Source of the DNA: Akkermansia sp.
GTDB taxonomy: Bacteria > Verrucomicrobiota > Verrucomicrobiia > Verrucomicrobiales > Akkermansiaceae
DNA: 36,089 bases
NCBI GenBank assembly: GCA_024405435.1
Contig: JAKSOU010000027.1
Location: 1-36,089 of the forward strand
Reading direction: 5' to 3'
The notes beneath the pieces are model-generated. The model worked only from the letters and a program-made list of their open reading frames with translations. It did not search any database and was not told the origin of the DNA. The number at the start of each line of letters is the position of its first letter. Position 1 is the stretch's first letter. A program made the position numbers and the translations under genes. Shown one piece after another: positions 23,056-30,055 of this stretch.

Positions 23056-24471
23056 TCATCGGCAGAGCACGCCGGGGATTCCGCACACTCCGGTGGCGGA
23101 GACGGGGCGCACGGCGATGCGGTCGCACGCGCGCGCCACGTTGGCGGGCAGGGTGATGCGGGTGCAGTTGCCCGGCAGGATGTACATGGTCCACCAGCGT
23201 CCGCGGGAGGCCACCTGGATGACCCACTTGCGGACATCGGCGGCGGGGGACCAGGCGAGGGCGCAGCCCTGCGCGGTGTCCGCACCCTGCACGGTGGGGC
23301 GGGCGGGGGCCGCGGAGCCGCACCAGGGCATGGCGGGCGGCAGGGCGAGCGTGGGGTAGAGCTTGAGCAGCTGGGCCTGGATGCCGCCCTTGTTGGAGGC
23401 GATGGATTTCCAGCTCCAGAAGAGCTGGCCGGCGCTTTGGCGGGCGCAGCTGCGGGAGTATCCTATCTGCTGCACAATCTCCCCTGCCCCGCGGCCGCCG
23501 AATTCCCTGCCGCCGATGCGCACGGTGGCAATGCCGGGCCAAACGGGGCGTGCGGGGTTCTGCGCGCTCCACCACTGCATGAGCGCGGGGAAGCTCTGCG
23601 GCCCCTGGCACGGCCAGTAGAGCTGCGGGGCCAGGTAGTCCACCCAGCCGTTGGCCAGCCACTTTCGGGCGTCGCACGCCAGGTGCTCGTAGGCGTTCAC
23701 GCCGGCCTGCACGCCGGCGGGGTAGCCGGGCTGCCAGATGCCGAACGGGCTGATGCCGAAGCGCACGTACGGCTTGGTGGATTTAATCTTGCGGTAGAGG
23801 TTGGAGACGAAGGCATCGGTGGCGGCGCGGCGCTGGGCGGGGGTGCGGCCGTCCGCCACGTTGTGGTTGGGCGGGTACGGGTAGAAATAGTCGTCCAGGT
23901 GCACGCCGTCTATGTTGTAGCGCTTCACCACATCCAGGATAACGCTCGTCACGTGGCTCTGCGCGGTGGATGAGCTGGGGTTGAGCATGGTGGTGCTGCC
24001 CGCGCGCAGGATCAGGTTGGAATAGCGCTGGGAGACATGCCCGCGCCCCACGGGCTTGCCGCTCACCGTGGCGCGGAACGGGTTGAACCACGCGTGCACC
24101 TCGATGCCGCGCTTGTGGGCCTCCTGGCACGCGAGCGCCAGCGGGTCGTACCCGGGATTCACGCCGGGGCCGCTCAACCAGCCGCTCCACGGCTCTATGG
24201 ACGAGTTGTACAGGGCGTCGGCCGTGGGGCGCACCTGCAGGATGATGGCGTTGAGGTGCAGCTTCTGGGCGGTCTGGATGATGCGCATGAGCTCCGCCTG
24301 CTGGGAGGCCACGGCCAGACCCGCGCGGGAGGGCCAGTCCAGGTTGAAGACGGTTGCCACCCAGGCGGCGCGGAACTCGCGCACGGGCTCCGGCGCGTTC
24401 TCATTCACCTGCTGCCAGCCAAACGCCAGCTGCGCGGCCGCCAAGATAAGCGATAGGAAAAGTTTCTTCAT
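23056..24471 (-). CDS. Secreted glycosyl hydrolase-like protein (GHL10/DUF187, DigH-like)
   Basis: A 471-aa exported protein with a Sec signal peptide (MKKLFLSLILAAAQLAFG, cut near 18-19). Residues about 30-345 match the GHL10 (PF02638) TIM-barrel family: REFRAAWVATVFNLDWPS, ILQVRPTADALYNSSIEPWS, HAWFNPFRAT, the acidic motif DGVHLDDYFYP, RFGISPFGIW and DYLAPQLYWP. The C-terminal 100 residues look beta-rich, like a fibronectin-type domain. E. coli DigH of this family cuts peptidoglycan glycan strands stripped of peptides; a similar cell-wall role is plausible here, but other glycans cannot be excluded. It lies upstream of the MFS gene on the same strand, with separate promoters. Confidence 0.85.
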   Translation of the reverse strand: MKKLFLSLILAAAQLAFGWQQVNENAPEPVREFRAAWVATVFNLDWPSRAGLAVASQQAELMRIIQTAQKLHLNAIILQVRPTADALYNSSIEPWSGWLSGPGVNPGYDPLALACQEAHKRGIEVHAWFNPFRATVSGKPVGRGHVSQRYSNLILRAGSTTMLNPSSSTAQSHVTSVILDVVKRYNIDGVHLDDYFYPYPPNHNVADGRTPAQRRAATDAFVSNLYRKIKSTKPYVRFGISPFGIWQPGYPAGVQAGVNAYEHLACDARKWLANGWVDYLAPQLYWPCQGPQSFPALMQWWSAQNPARPVWPGIATVRIGGREFGGRGAGEIVQQIGYSRSCARQSAGQLFWSWKSIASNKGGIQAQLLKLYPTLALPPAMPWCGSAAPARPTVQGADTAQGCALAWSPAADVRKWVIQVASRGRWWTMYILPGNCTRITLPANVARACDRIAVRPVSATGVCGIPGVLCR

Positions 24472-24478
24472 ACGGGAG

Positions 24479-24507
24479 AGGATACGCCTGTAGGCGGGCG
24501 GTGTAAA
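24479..24507 (-). promoter_or_regulatory. Promoter of the GHL10 gene, apparently leaderless
   Basis: On the minus strand TTTACA (24507-24502), a 17-base spacer and TATCCT (24484-24479) are followed by seven bases and the ATG at 24471. Transcription would start at or just before the ATG. Confidence 0.5.
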
Positions 24508-24520
24508 GCGTGGAATGAAA

Positions 24521-24544
24521 CGCGCCCCGCAAAAGCGGGGCGCG
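24521..24544 (-). terminator. Terminator at the end of the ribosomal protein-secY operon
   Basis: A perfect 10-bp stem, CGCGCCCCGC (24521-24530) with GCGGGGCGCG (24535-24544), has a four-base loop. On the minus strand it is followed by TTTCATT. The T tract is short, but the position after secY fits an operon end. Confidence 0.65.
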
Positions 24545-24576
24545 AATTGGGATTAGGATTAGGAAATCAAGCGCGG

Positions 24577-26061
24577 TTAGTTGGCGAGGACGATGGCGCC
24601 GCCGAGGACGATGACGGCGATGACAATCCAGATGATGACCAGACCGCGGCCCTCCGCCGCGTCGCCGGTGCCCTGGAGGTGGCCGTACTTGCCGCGGATG
24701 CGGCCCTTCTTCATGAAGCCGTCGTAGTTCTTCTGCAGGAGGGTGGCCTCAATCTGGCGCATCATGTCCAGCAGCACGCCCACCAAGATCAGCAGGGAGG
24801 TGCCGCCGAAGAACTGGGTGACAATCTGCGGCAGGCCGCCGAAGACGGTCAGCAGGTTGGGCAGGAAGTACACCAGCGTGAGGAACAGGGAGCCCGCAAA
24901 GGTGAGGCGGCCCATGGTCTGGTCCAGGAAGGCGGCGGTGGGGGGCCCGGGGCGCACGCCGGGGATGTATCCGCCGCTGCGCTTGAGGTCCTCGGAAATC
25001 TGCGGCGGCTGGAACATGGTTGCCACCCAGAAGTAGGAGAAGAAGTAGATCATGATGGCCGAGATGATGTAGAAGTAGACATCATTCGGGGAGAGCCAGT
25101 TGTTGATGATGCCGTTGATCCAGCTGTCCTGGGAGAAGACCTGGCGGGAAAGCATTTGCGGCAGTGCAAGGATGGCGGTGGCGAAGATGACGGGCATCAC
25201 GCCGGAGTAGTTGAGCTTGAGGGGGAGGTACTGGGTGCCGCCCTGGGTCATCTTGCCCTGGCCGAGCACGCGCTTGGCGTACTGCACCGGGATGCGGCGC
25301 TGCGCCTGCGTGATGATGACCACGAAGGCCACCACCAGCACCATGAACAGGATGAGCGCCACCATGCCCAGGGAACCCAGCGGGTCGATTTCCGTGCCGC
25401 CGTGCATCACGCAGGTCTTCCAGGCGATGGAGAAAGCGCCGGGCAGGGCGTGGATGATGTTCACGGAAATGATGAGCGAGATGCCGTTGCCCACGCCGCG
25501 CTCCGTGATCTGGTCACCGATCCACATGAGGAACATGGTGCCGGTGACGATGATGAAGACGGTGGTGAAGGCGAAGACGGTGGAGTTGACGGTGGGCATC
25601 ACAAGGTCCGGCACATCCAGGCCGATGGCGCTGGGGTTGTGCAGGGTCTGGGTGAGGAAGTAGCCCTGGATGACGGCGATGATGATGGCCAGGATACGCG
25701 TGTACTTGGTCATCTTCTGGCGGCCGCCCTCCTCGCGCAGCATCTTCTGCCAGCTGGGCAGCACGGCGCCCATGAGCTGGGTCATAATGGATGCGGAGAT
25801 GTAGGGCATGATACCGAGAGCGAAAATGCCGCACTGCTGCAGGCCGCCACCGGAGAAGATGGTGAGGATGGAACCGAGCGCGCCCAGCGGGCTGTCGCCG
25901 GATTCCGCCTGCTTCTGCATGAAGTCGGAAAGTGTCTGCACATCCACGCCCGGCAGGGGGATATGCACACCCATGCGCACGATGACAATCATGGCAAGGG
26001 TGAAGAGGATGCGGGCCCGGAGCTCCGGGACCTTCATGGTGTTGGCAAACGCAGATATCAT
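24577..26061 (-). CDS. secY: Preprotein translocase channel subunit SecY
   Basis: A 494-aa inner-membrane protein, the channel of the Sec translocon, which exports unfolded proteins and inserts membrane proteins. Ten membrane helices match SecY, with family motifs GVHIPLPGVD (31-40), GIMPYISASIM (83-93), the Gly-rich ITERGVGNGISLII (185-198), QAQRRIPVQYAKR (252-264) and SGGYIPGVRPG (362-372). Ordinary SecY ends soon after helix 10 (here MKKGRIRG, 450-457). This one continues about 40 residues with an 11th hydrophobic segment (472-493). It is last in the ribosomal operon, 206 bases after rplO. Confidence 0.97.
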   Translation of the reverse strand: MISAFANTMKVPELRARILFTLAMIVIVRMGVHIPLPGVDVQTLSDFMQKQAESGDSPLGALGSILTIFSGGGLQQCGIFALGIMPYISASIMTQLMGAVLPSWQKMLREEGGRQKMTKYTRILAIIIAVIQGYFLTQTLHNPSAIGLDVPDLVMPTVNSTVFAFTTVFIIVTGTMFLMWIGDQITERGVGNGISLIISVNIIHALPGAFSIAWKTCVMHGGTEIDPLGSLGMVALILFMVLVVAFVVIITQAQRRIPVQYAKRVLGQGKMTQGGTQYLPLKLNYSGVMPVIFATAILALPQMLSRQVFSQDSWINGIINNWLSPNDVYFYIISAIMIYFFSYFWVATMFQPPQISEDLKRSGGYIPGVRPGPPTAAFLDQTMGRLTFAGSLFLTLVYFLPNLLTVFGGLPQIVTQFFGGTSLLILVGVLLDMMRQIEATLLQKNYDGFMKKGRIRGKYGHLQGTGDAAEGRGLVIIWIVIAVIVLGGAIVLAN

Positions 26062-26267
26062 GGCTTGTCTGTGAAAGGTATGGTAAGGATTGCGGCAGCG
26101 TTTCCACCGGGGGTTTGCGCGGGGCGTTCCCGGCGGGGTTCCAGGCTTCTCGGGCGGGGCTGTGTTCCCCTTCCCTCATCCTGCACAGTTGCCGGGCAGC
26201 GCTGCGCTGCCCGGCCCCTGTGAAGTGATTTTTTCAAACTGCGGCACAGGGCCGCAGGGTGCACCTC
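26062..26267 (-). promoter_or_regulatory. Structured rplO-secY intergenic leader
   Basis: Two strong hairpins lie in this 206-base gap. Nearest rplO is CTGCGGC (26239-26245) / GCCGCAG (26251-26257), followed on the minus strand by TTTGAAAAAATC. Nearest secY is a perfect 11-bp stem with a CTG loop (26191-26201 / 26205-26215). The loop of the first (CACAGGG in plus coordinates, 26245-26251) is complementary to CCCTGTG at 26216-26222, allowing a pseudoknot or a competing fold. It may tune secY expression relative to the ribosomal genes. No promoter was identified. Confidence 0.4.
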
Positions 26268-26735
26268 TTACGCCTTGGCGTCCTGGCTGAGCACGGTGAC
26301 GGTGCCGCCGGCGGCCTGCACTTTCTGCACGGCTGCCGCGCTGGCAAAGTCCACGGTCACGTTCAGGGCCTTGGAGAGGTTGCCGTTGGCCAGCAGCTTC
26401 ACTGCATCCGCCTTGCCCTTCACCAGGCCGGCGGCGCGCAGCTCGTTCTCGGAGACTGCGGAGCCGGCCTCGAAGAAGGCCTCAAGCTGGTTGAGGTTGA
26501 CGATGGCAACGGTGCTCTGGAAGCGTGCGTTGTTGAAGCCCTTCTTGGGGAGACGGCGGTGAAGGGGCATCTGGCCACCTTCAAAGCCGGGGCGGATGGA
26601 GCCGCCGGAGCGGGCCTTCTGTCCCTTGTTGCCCTTGCCGCAGGTCTTGCCCAGGCCGGAGCTCTCACCATTGCCCAGGCGCTTCTTGCGGTGCTTGGCG
26701 CCGGGGTTGGGCTGAAGTGTATGGAGTGTCAACAT
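26268..26735 (-). CDS. rplO: 50S ribosomal protein L15 (uL15)
   Basis: A 155-aa large-subunit protein. The Gly/Lys-rich N-terminus (LQPNPGAKHRKKRLGNGESSGLGKTCGKGNKGQKARSG) is the L15 signature, followed by RPGFEGGQMPLHRRLPKKGF, both of which contact rRNA deep in the subunit. Length is slightly above E. coli L15. rpmD (L30), which normally precedes it, is absent: only 33 bases separate it from rpsE. Confidence 0.97.
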   Translation of the reverse strand: MLTLHTLQPNPGAKHRKKRLGNGESSGLGKTCGKGNKGQKARSGGSIRPGFEGGQMPLHRRLPKKGFNNARFQSTVAIVNLNQLEAFFEAGSAVSENELRAAGLVKGKADAVKLLANGNLSKALNVTVDFASAAAVQKVQAAGGTVTVLSQDAKA

Positions 26736-26768
26736 GATGTTTGGAATCTATTGTTGAATGTTGGTAAC

Positions 26769-27443
26769 TTAGATGGCGGATTCCTTCTTCTTCTTGCCAC
26801 GGGCGGACAGGATGGTGTCTGCCGTGCGCATGGAGAGCATGGCCTGCATGGTGGCCTTCACCACGTTGGCGGCGTTGGAGGAACCCAGGGACTTGGCGAT
26901 GACGTTGTTGACGCCGGCGGCCTCGAGCACGGCACGCACCTTGTTGCTGGCCACCAGGCCGGTACCGGATGCTGCGGGCTTGAGGACGATCTTGGCGCCG
27001 CCGAACTCGCTGTAGATCTCGTGCGGCAGGGTCTCGTTGACCACCACCACGCTCTTCATGGCGCGCTTGGCGGCATCGGTACCCTTGCGGATGGCGTCGG
27101 ACACCTCGTTGGCCTTGCCGAAGCCGTAGCCAACCTTGCCCTTCTGGTCACCCACCACAATGAGGGCGGAGAAGGAGAAGCGGCGACCGCCCTTCACCAC
27201 CTTGGCGCAGCGGTTCACGTACACCACCTTTTCCATCAGCTGGGGGCCGTCGTCGGCCGGGGCGTCGCCACGGCGTCCGCCTTCGCGGCGGGGTCCGCGG
27301 GGGCCGCGGTCACCACGGTCGCCACGATCGCGGCGGGGTCCGCGGGGGGCCTGCTGCTCGGTGGCCTCGGGAGCGGTCTCCACGGGGGCCTGCACAGTCT
27401 CGGTTGCTTCTTCAACCGGAGTATTGTTTTCTTCAGGATTCAT
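26769..27443 (-). CDS. rpsE: 30S ribosomal protein S5 (uS5) with RG-rich N-terminal extension
   Basis: A 224-aa small-subunit protein; E. coli S5 has 167 residues. The conserved part begins near residue 70 ([31 protein letters not shown]) and includes the S5 double-stranded RNA-binding domain and the C-terminal domain. Before it lies a 65-residue disordered extension: an acidic part (1-32) and an Arg/Gly/Asp-rich part (33-60, [17 protein letters not shown]). The start at 27443 has AGAAAGG eight bases upstream, so the extension is probably translated. S5 helps decoding accuracy and mRNA unwinding at the entry channel. Confidence 0.95.
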   Translation of the reverse strand: MNPEENNTPVEEATETVQAPVETAPEATEQQAPRGPRRDRGDRGDRGPRGPRREGGRRGDAPADDGPQLMEKVVYVNRCAKVVKGGRRFSFSALIVVGDQKGKVGYGFGKANEVSDAIRKGTDAAKRAMKSVVVVNETLPHEIYSEFGGAKIVLKPAASGTGLVASNKVRAVLEAAGVNNVIAKSLGSSNAANVVKATMQAMLSMRTADTILSARGKKKKESAI

Positions 27444-27460
27444 AGTTGCAACCTTTCTGT

Positions 27461-27811
27461 TTAGAATTTGAGACCGGCTTCACGGGCGGCGTCGGCCAGG
27501 GCCTTCACCTTCCCGCAGTACAGGAAACCGCCGCGGTCGAACACCACTTCCGTGATGCCTGCGGCCAGCGCGCGCTCCGCAATCATGGAACCCACCTTGG
27601 CGGCGCTTTCCTTGTTGGCCTTCTTCAGGTCAGCCTGCTTGGTGCAGGCGTTGCAGAGGGTCACGCCCTTCGTGTCGTCGATGACCTGGGCGTAGACGTG
27701 CTGGTTGGAGAAATTGACAGCCAGGCGGGGGCGCTCAGGCGTACCTGAGAGCTTCCTGCGGATACGCGCATGGATACGGCTGCGGATGGCTTTGCGATTG
27801 ATTGTACTCAT
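27461..27811 (-). CDS. rplR: 50S ribosomal protein L18 (uL18)
   Basis: A 116-aa protein of usual length that binds 5S rRNA with L5. It has the basic N-terminus [27 protein letters not shown] and the family C-terminus [29 protein letters not shown]. It lies between rplF and rpsE in the standard order. Confidence 0.97.
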   Translation of the reverse strand: MSTINRKAIRSRIHARIRRKLSGTPERPRLAVNFSNQHVYAQVIDDTKGVTLCNACTKQADLKKANKESAAKVGSMIAERALAAGITEVVFDRGGFLYCGKVKALADAAREAGLKF

Positions 27812-27852
27812 ATCTGTATAAACTTTCTGTTGGATTGTTGATAAAGGGATGA

Positions 27853-28392
27853 TTACTTGCCAACGCTCTTGCCTTCCTTGCGGCGGATGTGCTCACCAAC
27901 GTAGTGGACACCCTTGCCCTTGTACGGCTCCGGCGGGTAGTACCCGCGGACCTCCGCGGCGAACTGGCCGACGACCTGCTTGTCCACGCCCTCCACCTTG
28001 AGCTTGGTGTTCTCCGTAACGGTGACGGTGATACCTGCGGGGATGGGGTGCAGGATGGGGTGGGACTTGCCCAGCGCGAGGTCCAGGTTCTTGCCCTTGA
28101 CCGCGGCCTTGAAGCCTACGCCGACGATTTCCAGCTCCTTGGAGAAGCCCTTGGAGACGCCCTCCACCATGTTGGCCAGCAGGGAGCGGTTGGTGCCGTG
28201 CAGCGCGCGCAGCTTGCGCGAGTCGTCCGCACGGGAAACGGTGAGCTCGGTGCCCTCCACGGCGGCGGTGATGCCTTCCGGCATGGTCCACTTGAGCTCG
28301 CCCTTGCCGCCCTTCACGGTGACCTCTGCACCATTGATGGTGACGGTGACGCCGGAGGGGATGTTGATAACTTTCTTACCTACTCGAGACAT
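27853..28392 (-). CDS. rplF: 50S ribosomal protein L6 (uL6)
   Basis: A 179-aa protein of usual length with the two repeated L6 domains. It starts [19 protein letters not shown] and has the C-terminal signature [25 protein letters not shown] with the final basic tail. It lies near the factor-binding site of the large subunit. Order and spacing are standard. Confidence 0.97.
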   Translation of the reverse strand: MSRVGKKVINIPSGVTVTINGAEVTVKGGKGELKWTMPEGITAAVEGTELTVSRADDSRKLRALHGTNRSLLANMVEGVSKGFSKELEIVGVGFKAAVKGKNLDLALGKSHPILHPIPAGITVTVTENTKLKVEGVDKQVVGQFAAEVRGYYPPEPYKGKGVHYVGEHIRRKEGKSVGK

Positions 28393-28413
28393 AATCGTAA
28401 AGTGGGTTGGGGG

Positions 28414-28815
28414 TTACCAGACGAGGGCCACGAGTTCGCCGCCGATCTGCTGCTTGCGGGCCTTGGCGCCCGTCATCATGCCGGCGGAGGTGGAGACGAT
28501 GGAGATACCCAGGCCGTTCATGACGGTGGGGATATCCGCGGAATGGACGTACTGGCGGCGGCCCGGCTTGGAGCAGCGCTTCACGCCCTGGATGATGGAC
28601 TTGCCGTCCTTGGTGAACTTGGACTTGACGGTGATGACCTTGTCCTTGCCCTCGCCGGAGACCTCGTAGCTCCAGATGTAACCCTCCTCCTGGAGGATAC
28701 GGGCGATTTCCGCCTTGATGGCGGAGTGGGGAACCTGGAACTGCTCGTTACGGGCGGCTCCGGCGTTCTTCACGCGGGTCAGGAAGTCTGAAATGGGATC
28801 TGTTAATACTGCCAT
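28414..28815 (-). CDS. rpsH: 30S ribosomal protein S8 (uS8)
   Basis: A 133-aa small-subunit protein that binds the central domain of 16S rRNA. It begins MAVLTDPISDFLTRVKNAG and ends with the RNA-binding motif GISIVSTSAGMMTGAKARKQQIGGELVALVW. It starts only nine bases after rplE ends, so the usual rpsN (S14) gene between rplE and rpsH is missing. Confidence 0.97.
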   Translation of the reverse strand: MAVLTDPISDFLTRVKNAGAARNEQFQVPHSAIKAEIARILQEEGYIWSYEVSGEGKDKVITVKSKFTKDGKSIIQGVKRCSKPGRRQYVHSADIPTVMNGLGISIVSTSAGMMTGAKARKQQIGGELVALVW

Positions 28816-28824
28816 GGTCGTGGT

Positions 28825-29400
28825 TTAGTTAGCGGTTTCTTCTTGCTTCTTGCTCGGCTTGCGGAAGGGCATGCCCAGCGCTTCCAGCAGGTCGCGCCCC
28901 TCTGCATCCGTCGGCGCGGACGTCACGAAGATGATGTCGAAGCCGATGTTGCGCTTGATCTGGTCCAGCTCAATCTCCGGGAAGATGCTCTGGTCGGAAA
29001 TGCCGATGGCGTAGTTGCCGCGTCCGTCGAAGGAACGGGTGGGAAGGCCGCGGAAGTCGCGGATGTTCGGGGCCGTGATGTTGATGAAACGGTCCAGGAA
29101 CTCCCACATTTGGGCGGAGCGCAGCGTCACGCGGGCGCCGAGGACTTCACCCTCACGCAGTTTGAAGTTAGCCACGCTCTTGCGGGCGTAGGTGACAGCC
29201 GGCTTCTGGCCGGTGATTTTGGCGATTTCGGCAACTGCGTCCTCAACGGCCTGCTTGCGGTCGGGCTGCTTGCCCATGCAGGTGGTGACAACAATCTTCT
29301 CCAAACGGGGAATCTGATGCACGTTGGCGTAGTTGTGCTTCGCCCGGAGGGCCGGAACGACCTTCTCCTTGTAGTATGTAAGCAATGTTGGAGTGCTCAT
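28825..29400 (-). CDS. rplE: 50S ribosomal protein L5 (uL5)
   Basis: A 191-aa protein that binds 5S rRNA and contacts S13 across the subunit bridge. Motifs: the N-terminal LLTYYKEKVVPAL, TGQKPAVTYARKSVANFKLREG, the VTLRSAQMWEFLDRFI segment and the C-terminal IIFVTSAPTDAEGRDLLEALGMPF. It has a short Lys/Glu-rich tail beyond the usual end. Second gene of the operon. Confidence 0.97.
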   Translation of the reverse strand: MSTPTLLTYYKEKVVPALRAKHNYANVHQIPRLEKIVVTTCMGKQPDRKQAVEDAVAEIAKITGQKPAVTYARKSVANFKLREGEVLGARVTLRSAQMWEFLDRFINITAPNIRDFRGLPTRSFDGRGNYAIGISDQSIFPEIELDQIKRNIGFDIIFVTSAPTDAEGRDLLEALGMPFRKPSKKQEETAN

Positions 29401-29477
29401 AGTATTTAGCGGGTCAGCTCTGTTAATATTGGTTATGGTTTATGGCTTAAGCGCGGAGTATTGGCGGTTTGTTTGCC

Positions 29478-29702
29478 TCAGCTCACTTTCTTCACATTCG
29501 AGATGTGGATGGCGCCGTCGATTTCCTTGATGCCGCCGTCGGGATCGGACTCGCTGGGCTTGGTAGCCTTCTTGAGGATGCGGGCACCCTCCACGGTCAC
29601 GGTCTGCTTCTTGGCGTTCACGGAAAGCACGACACCACGCTTGCCCTTGCTCTTGCCGGCGATGATTTGGACCTCGTCGCCTTTCTTCACATGGGTTTTC
29701 AT
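29478..29702 (-). CDS. rplX: 50S ribosomal protein L24 (uL24), short form
   Basis: A 74-aa protein with the KOW motif near the N-terminus ([21 protein letters not shown], 6-25) and the L24 signature [13 protein letters not shown] plus [15 protein letters not shown]. It stops at about residue 74, where E. coli L24 (about 104 aa) continues with its C-terminal beta part, so some 25-30 residues are lacking. The ATG at 29702 was chosen because the upstream in-frame codons overlap the promoter. It is the first gene of the operon here. Confidence 0.93.
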   Translation of the reverse strand: MKTHVKKGDEVQIIAGKSKGKRGVVLSVNAKKQTVTVEGARILKKATKPSESDPDGGIKEIDGAIHISNVKKVS

Positions 29703-29763
29703 CGTGATAATGCTTAGTTGATTACGTAGATACCCAACCTTGCACCTACAAGGCGGGGCCGTT

Positions 29764-29791
29764 ATTATACGCGCGGGCAGCCATCCGTCAA
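29764..29791 (-). promoter_or_regulatory. Promoter of the ribosomal protein operon
   Basis: On the minus strand TTGACG (29791-29786), a 16-base spacer and a perfect TATAAT (29769-29764) lie about 60 bases before the rplX start codon. This is the best sigma70-type promoter in the window, fitting strong expression of the ribosomal protein operon. Confidence 0.85.
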
Positions 29792-29946
29792 GCAAAATTC
29801 CGCAGATTTTTCAAATTTCTTCAAGAATACGCCAAAATCAGGCGCGCCGTGCAGAGAAAAAACGCCCGGTGCGGAATCCCCCCCTTGGCGTGAATCCACC
29901 CCGCCAAGGGTGGCATTTCTCATGCATCTGCCGAAGCAAACCACCC

Positions 29947-29986
29947 AAAAACCCGCCCCGCAAGGCTCACAGCCCAGCGGGGCGGG
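29947..29986 (-). terminator. Rho-independent terminator of the PEP-CTERM gene
   Basis: CCCGCCCCGC (29952-29961) and GCGGGGCGGG (29977-29986) form a perfect 10-bp stem with a 15-base loop. Read on the minus strand it is followed by five T residues (29951-29947). Confidence 0.75.
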
Positions 29987-29995
29987 GTGTTTCAC

Positions 29996-30055
29996 GCGCG
30001 CGTAGCGCGCCTAAATTTCCAAATTGTAAATCGTCAATCGTAAATTGTAAATTAG
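29996..30055. repeat. Heptamer repeat array with GC hairpin (copy B)
   Basis: Five tandem 7-base units (AAATTGT, AAATCGT, CAATCGT and variants) at 30021-30055 follow a 6-bp hairpin GCGCGC-GTA-GCGCGC (29996-30010). The array overlaps the TAA stop codon (30052-30054) of the PEP-CTERM gene. Compared with copy A at 137-201, the whole unit is inverted, but hairpin, about ten-base linker and heptamers come in the same order. Confidence 0.6.

Larger units (their letters stand above)
29703..30051. other. Non-coding interval between rplX and the PEP-CTERM gene
   Basis: No gene is seen in these 349 bases. They hold the rplX promoter and leader (29703-29791), a 9-bp perfect hairpin CCCTTGGCG / CGCCAAGGG (29882-29910), the terminator of the PEP-CTERM gene (29947-29986), and the heptamer repeat with GC hairpin (29996-30055). 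The leader also has a small CCTTG / CAAGG hairpin (29738-29753). Confidence 0.6.
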
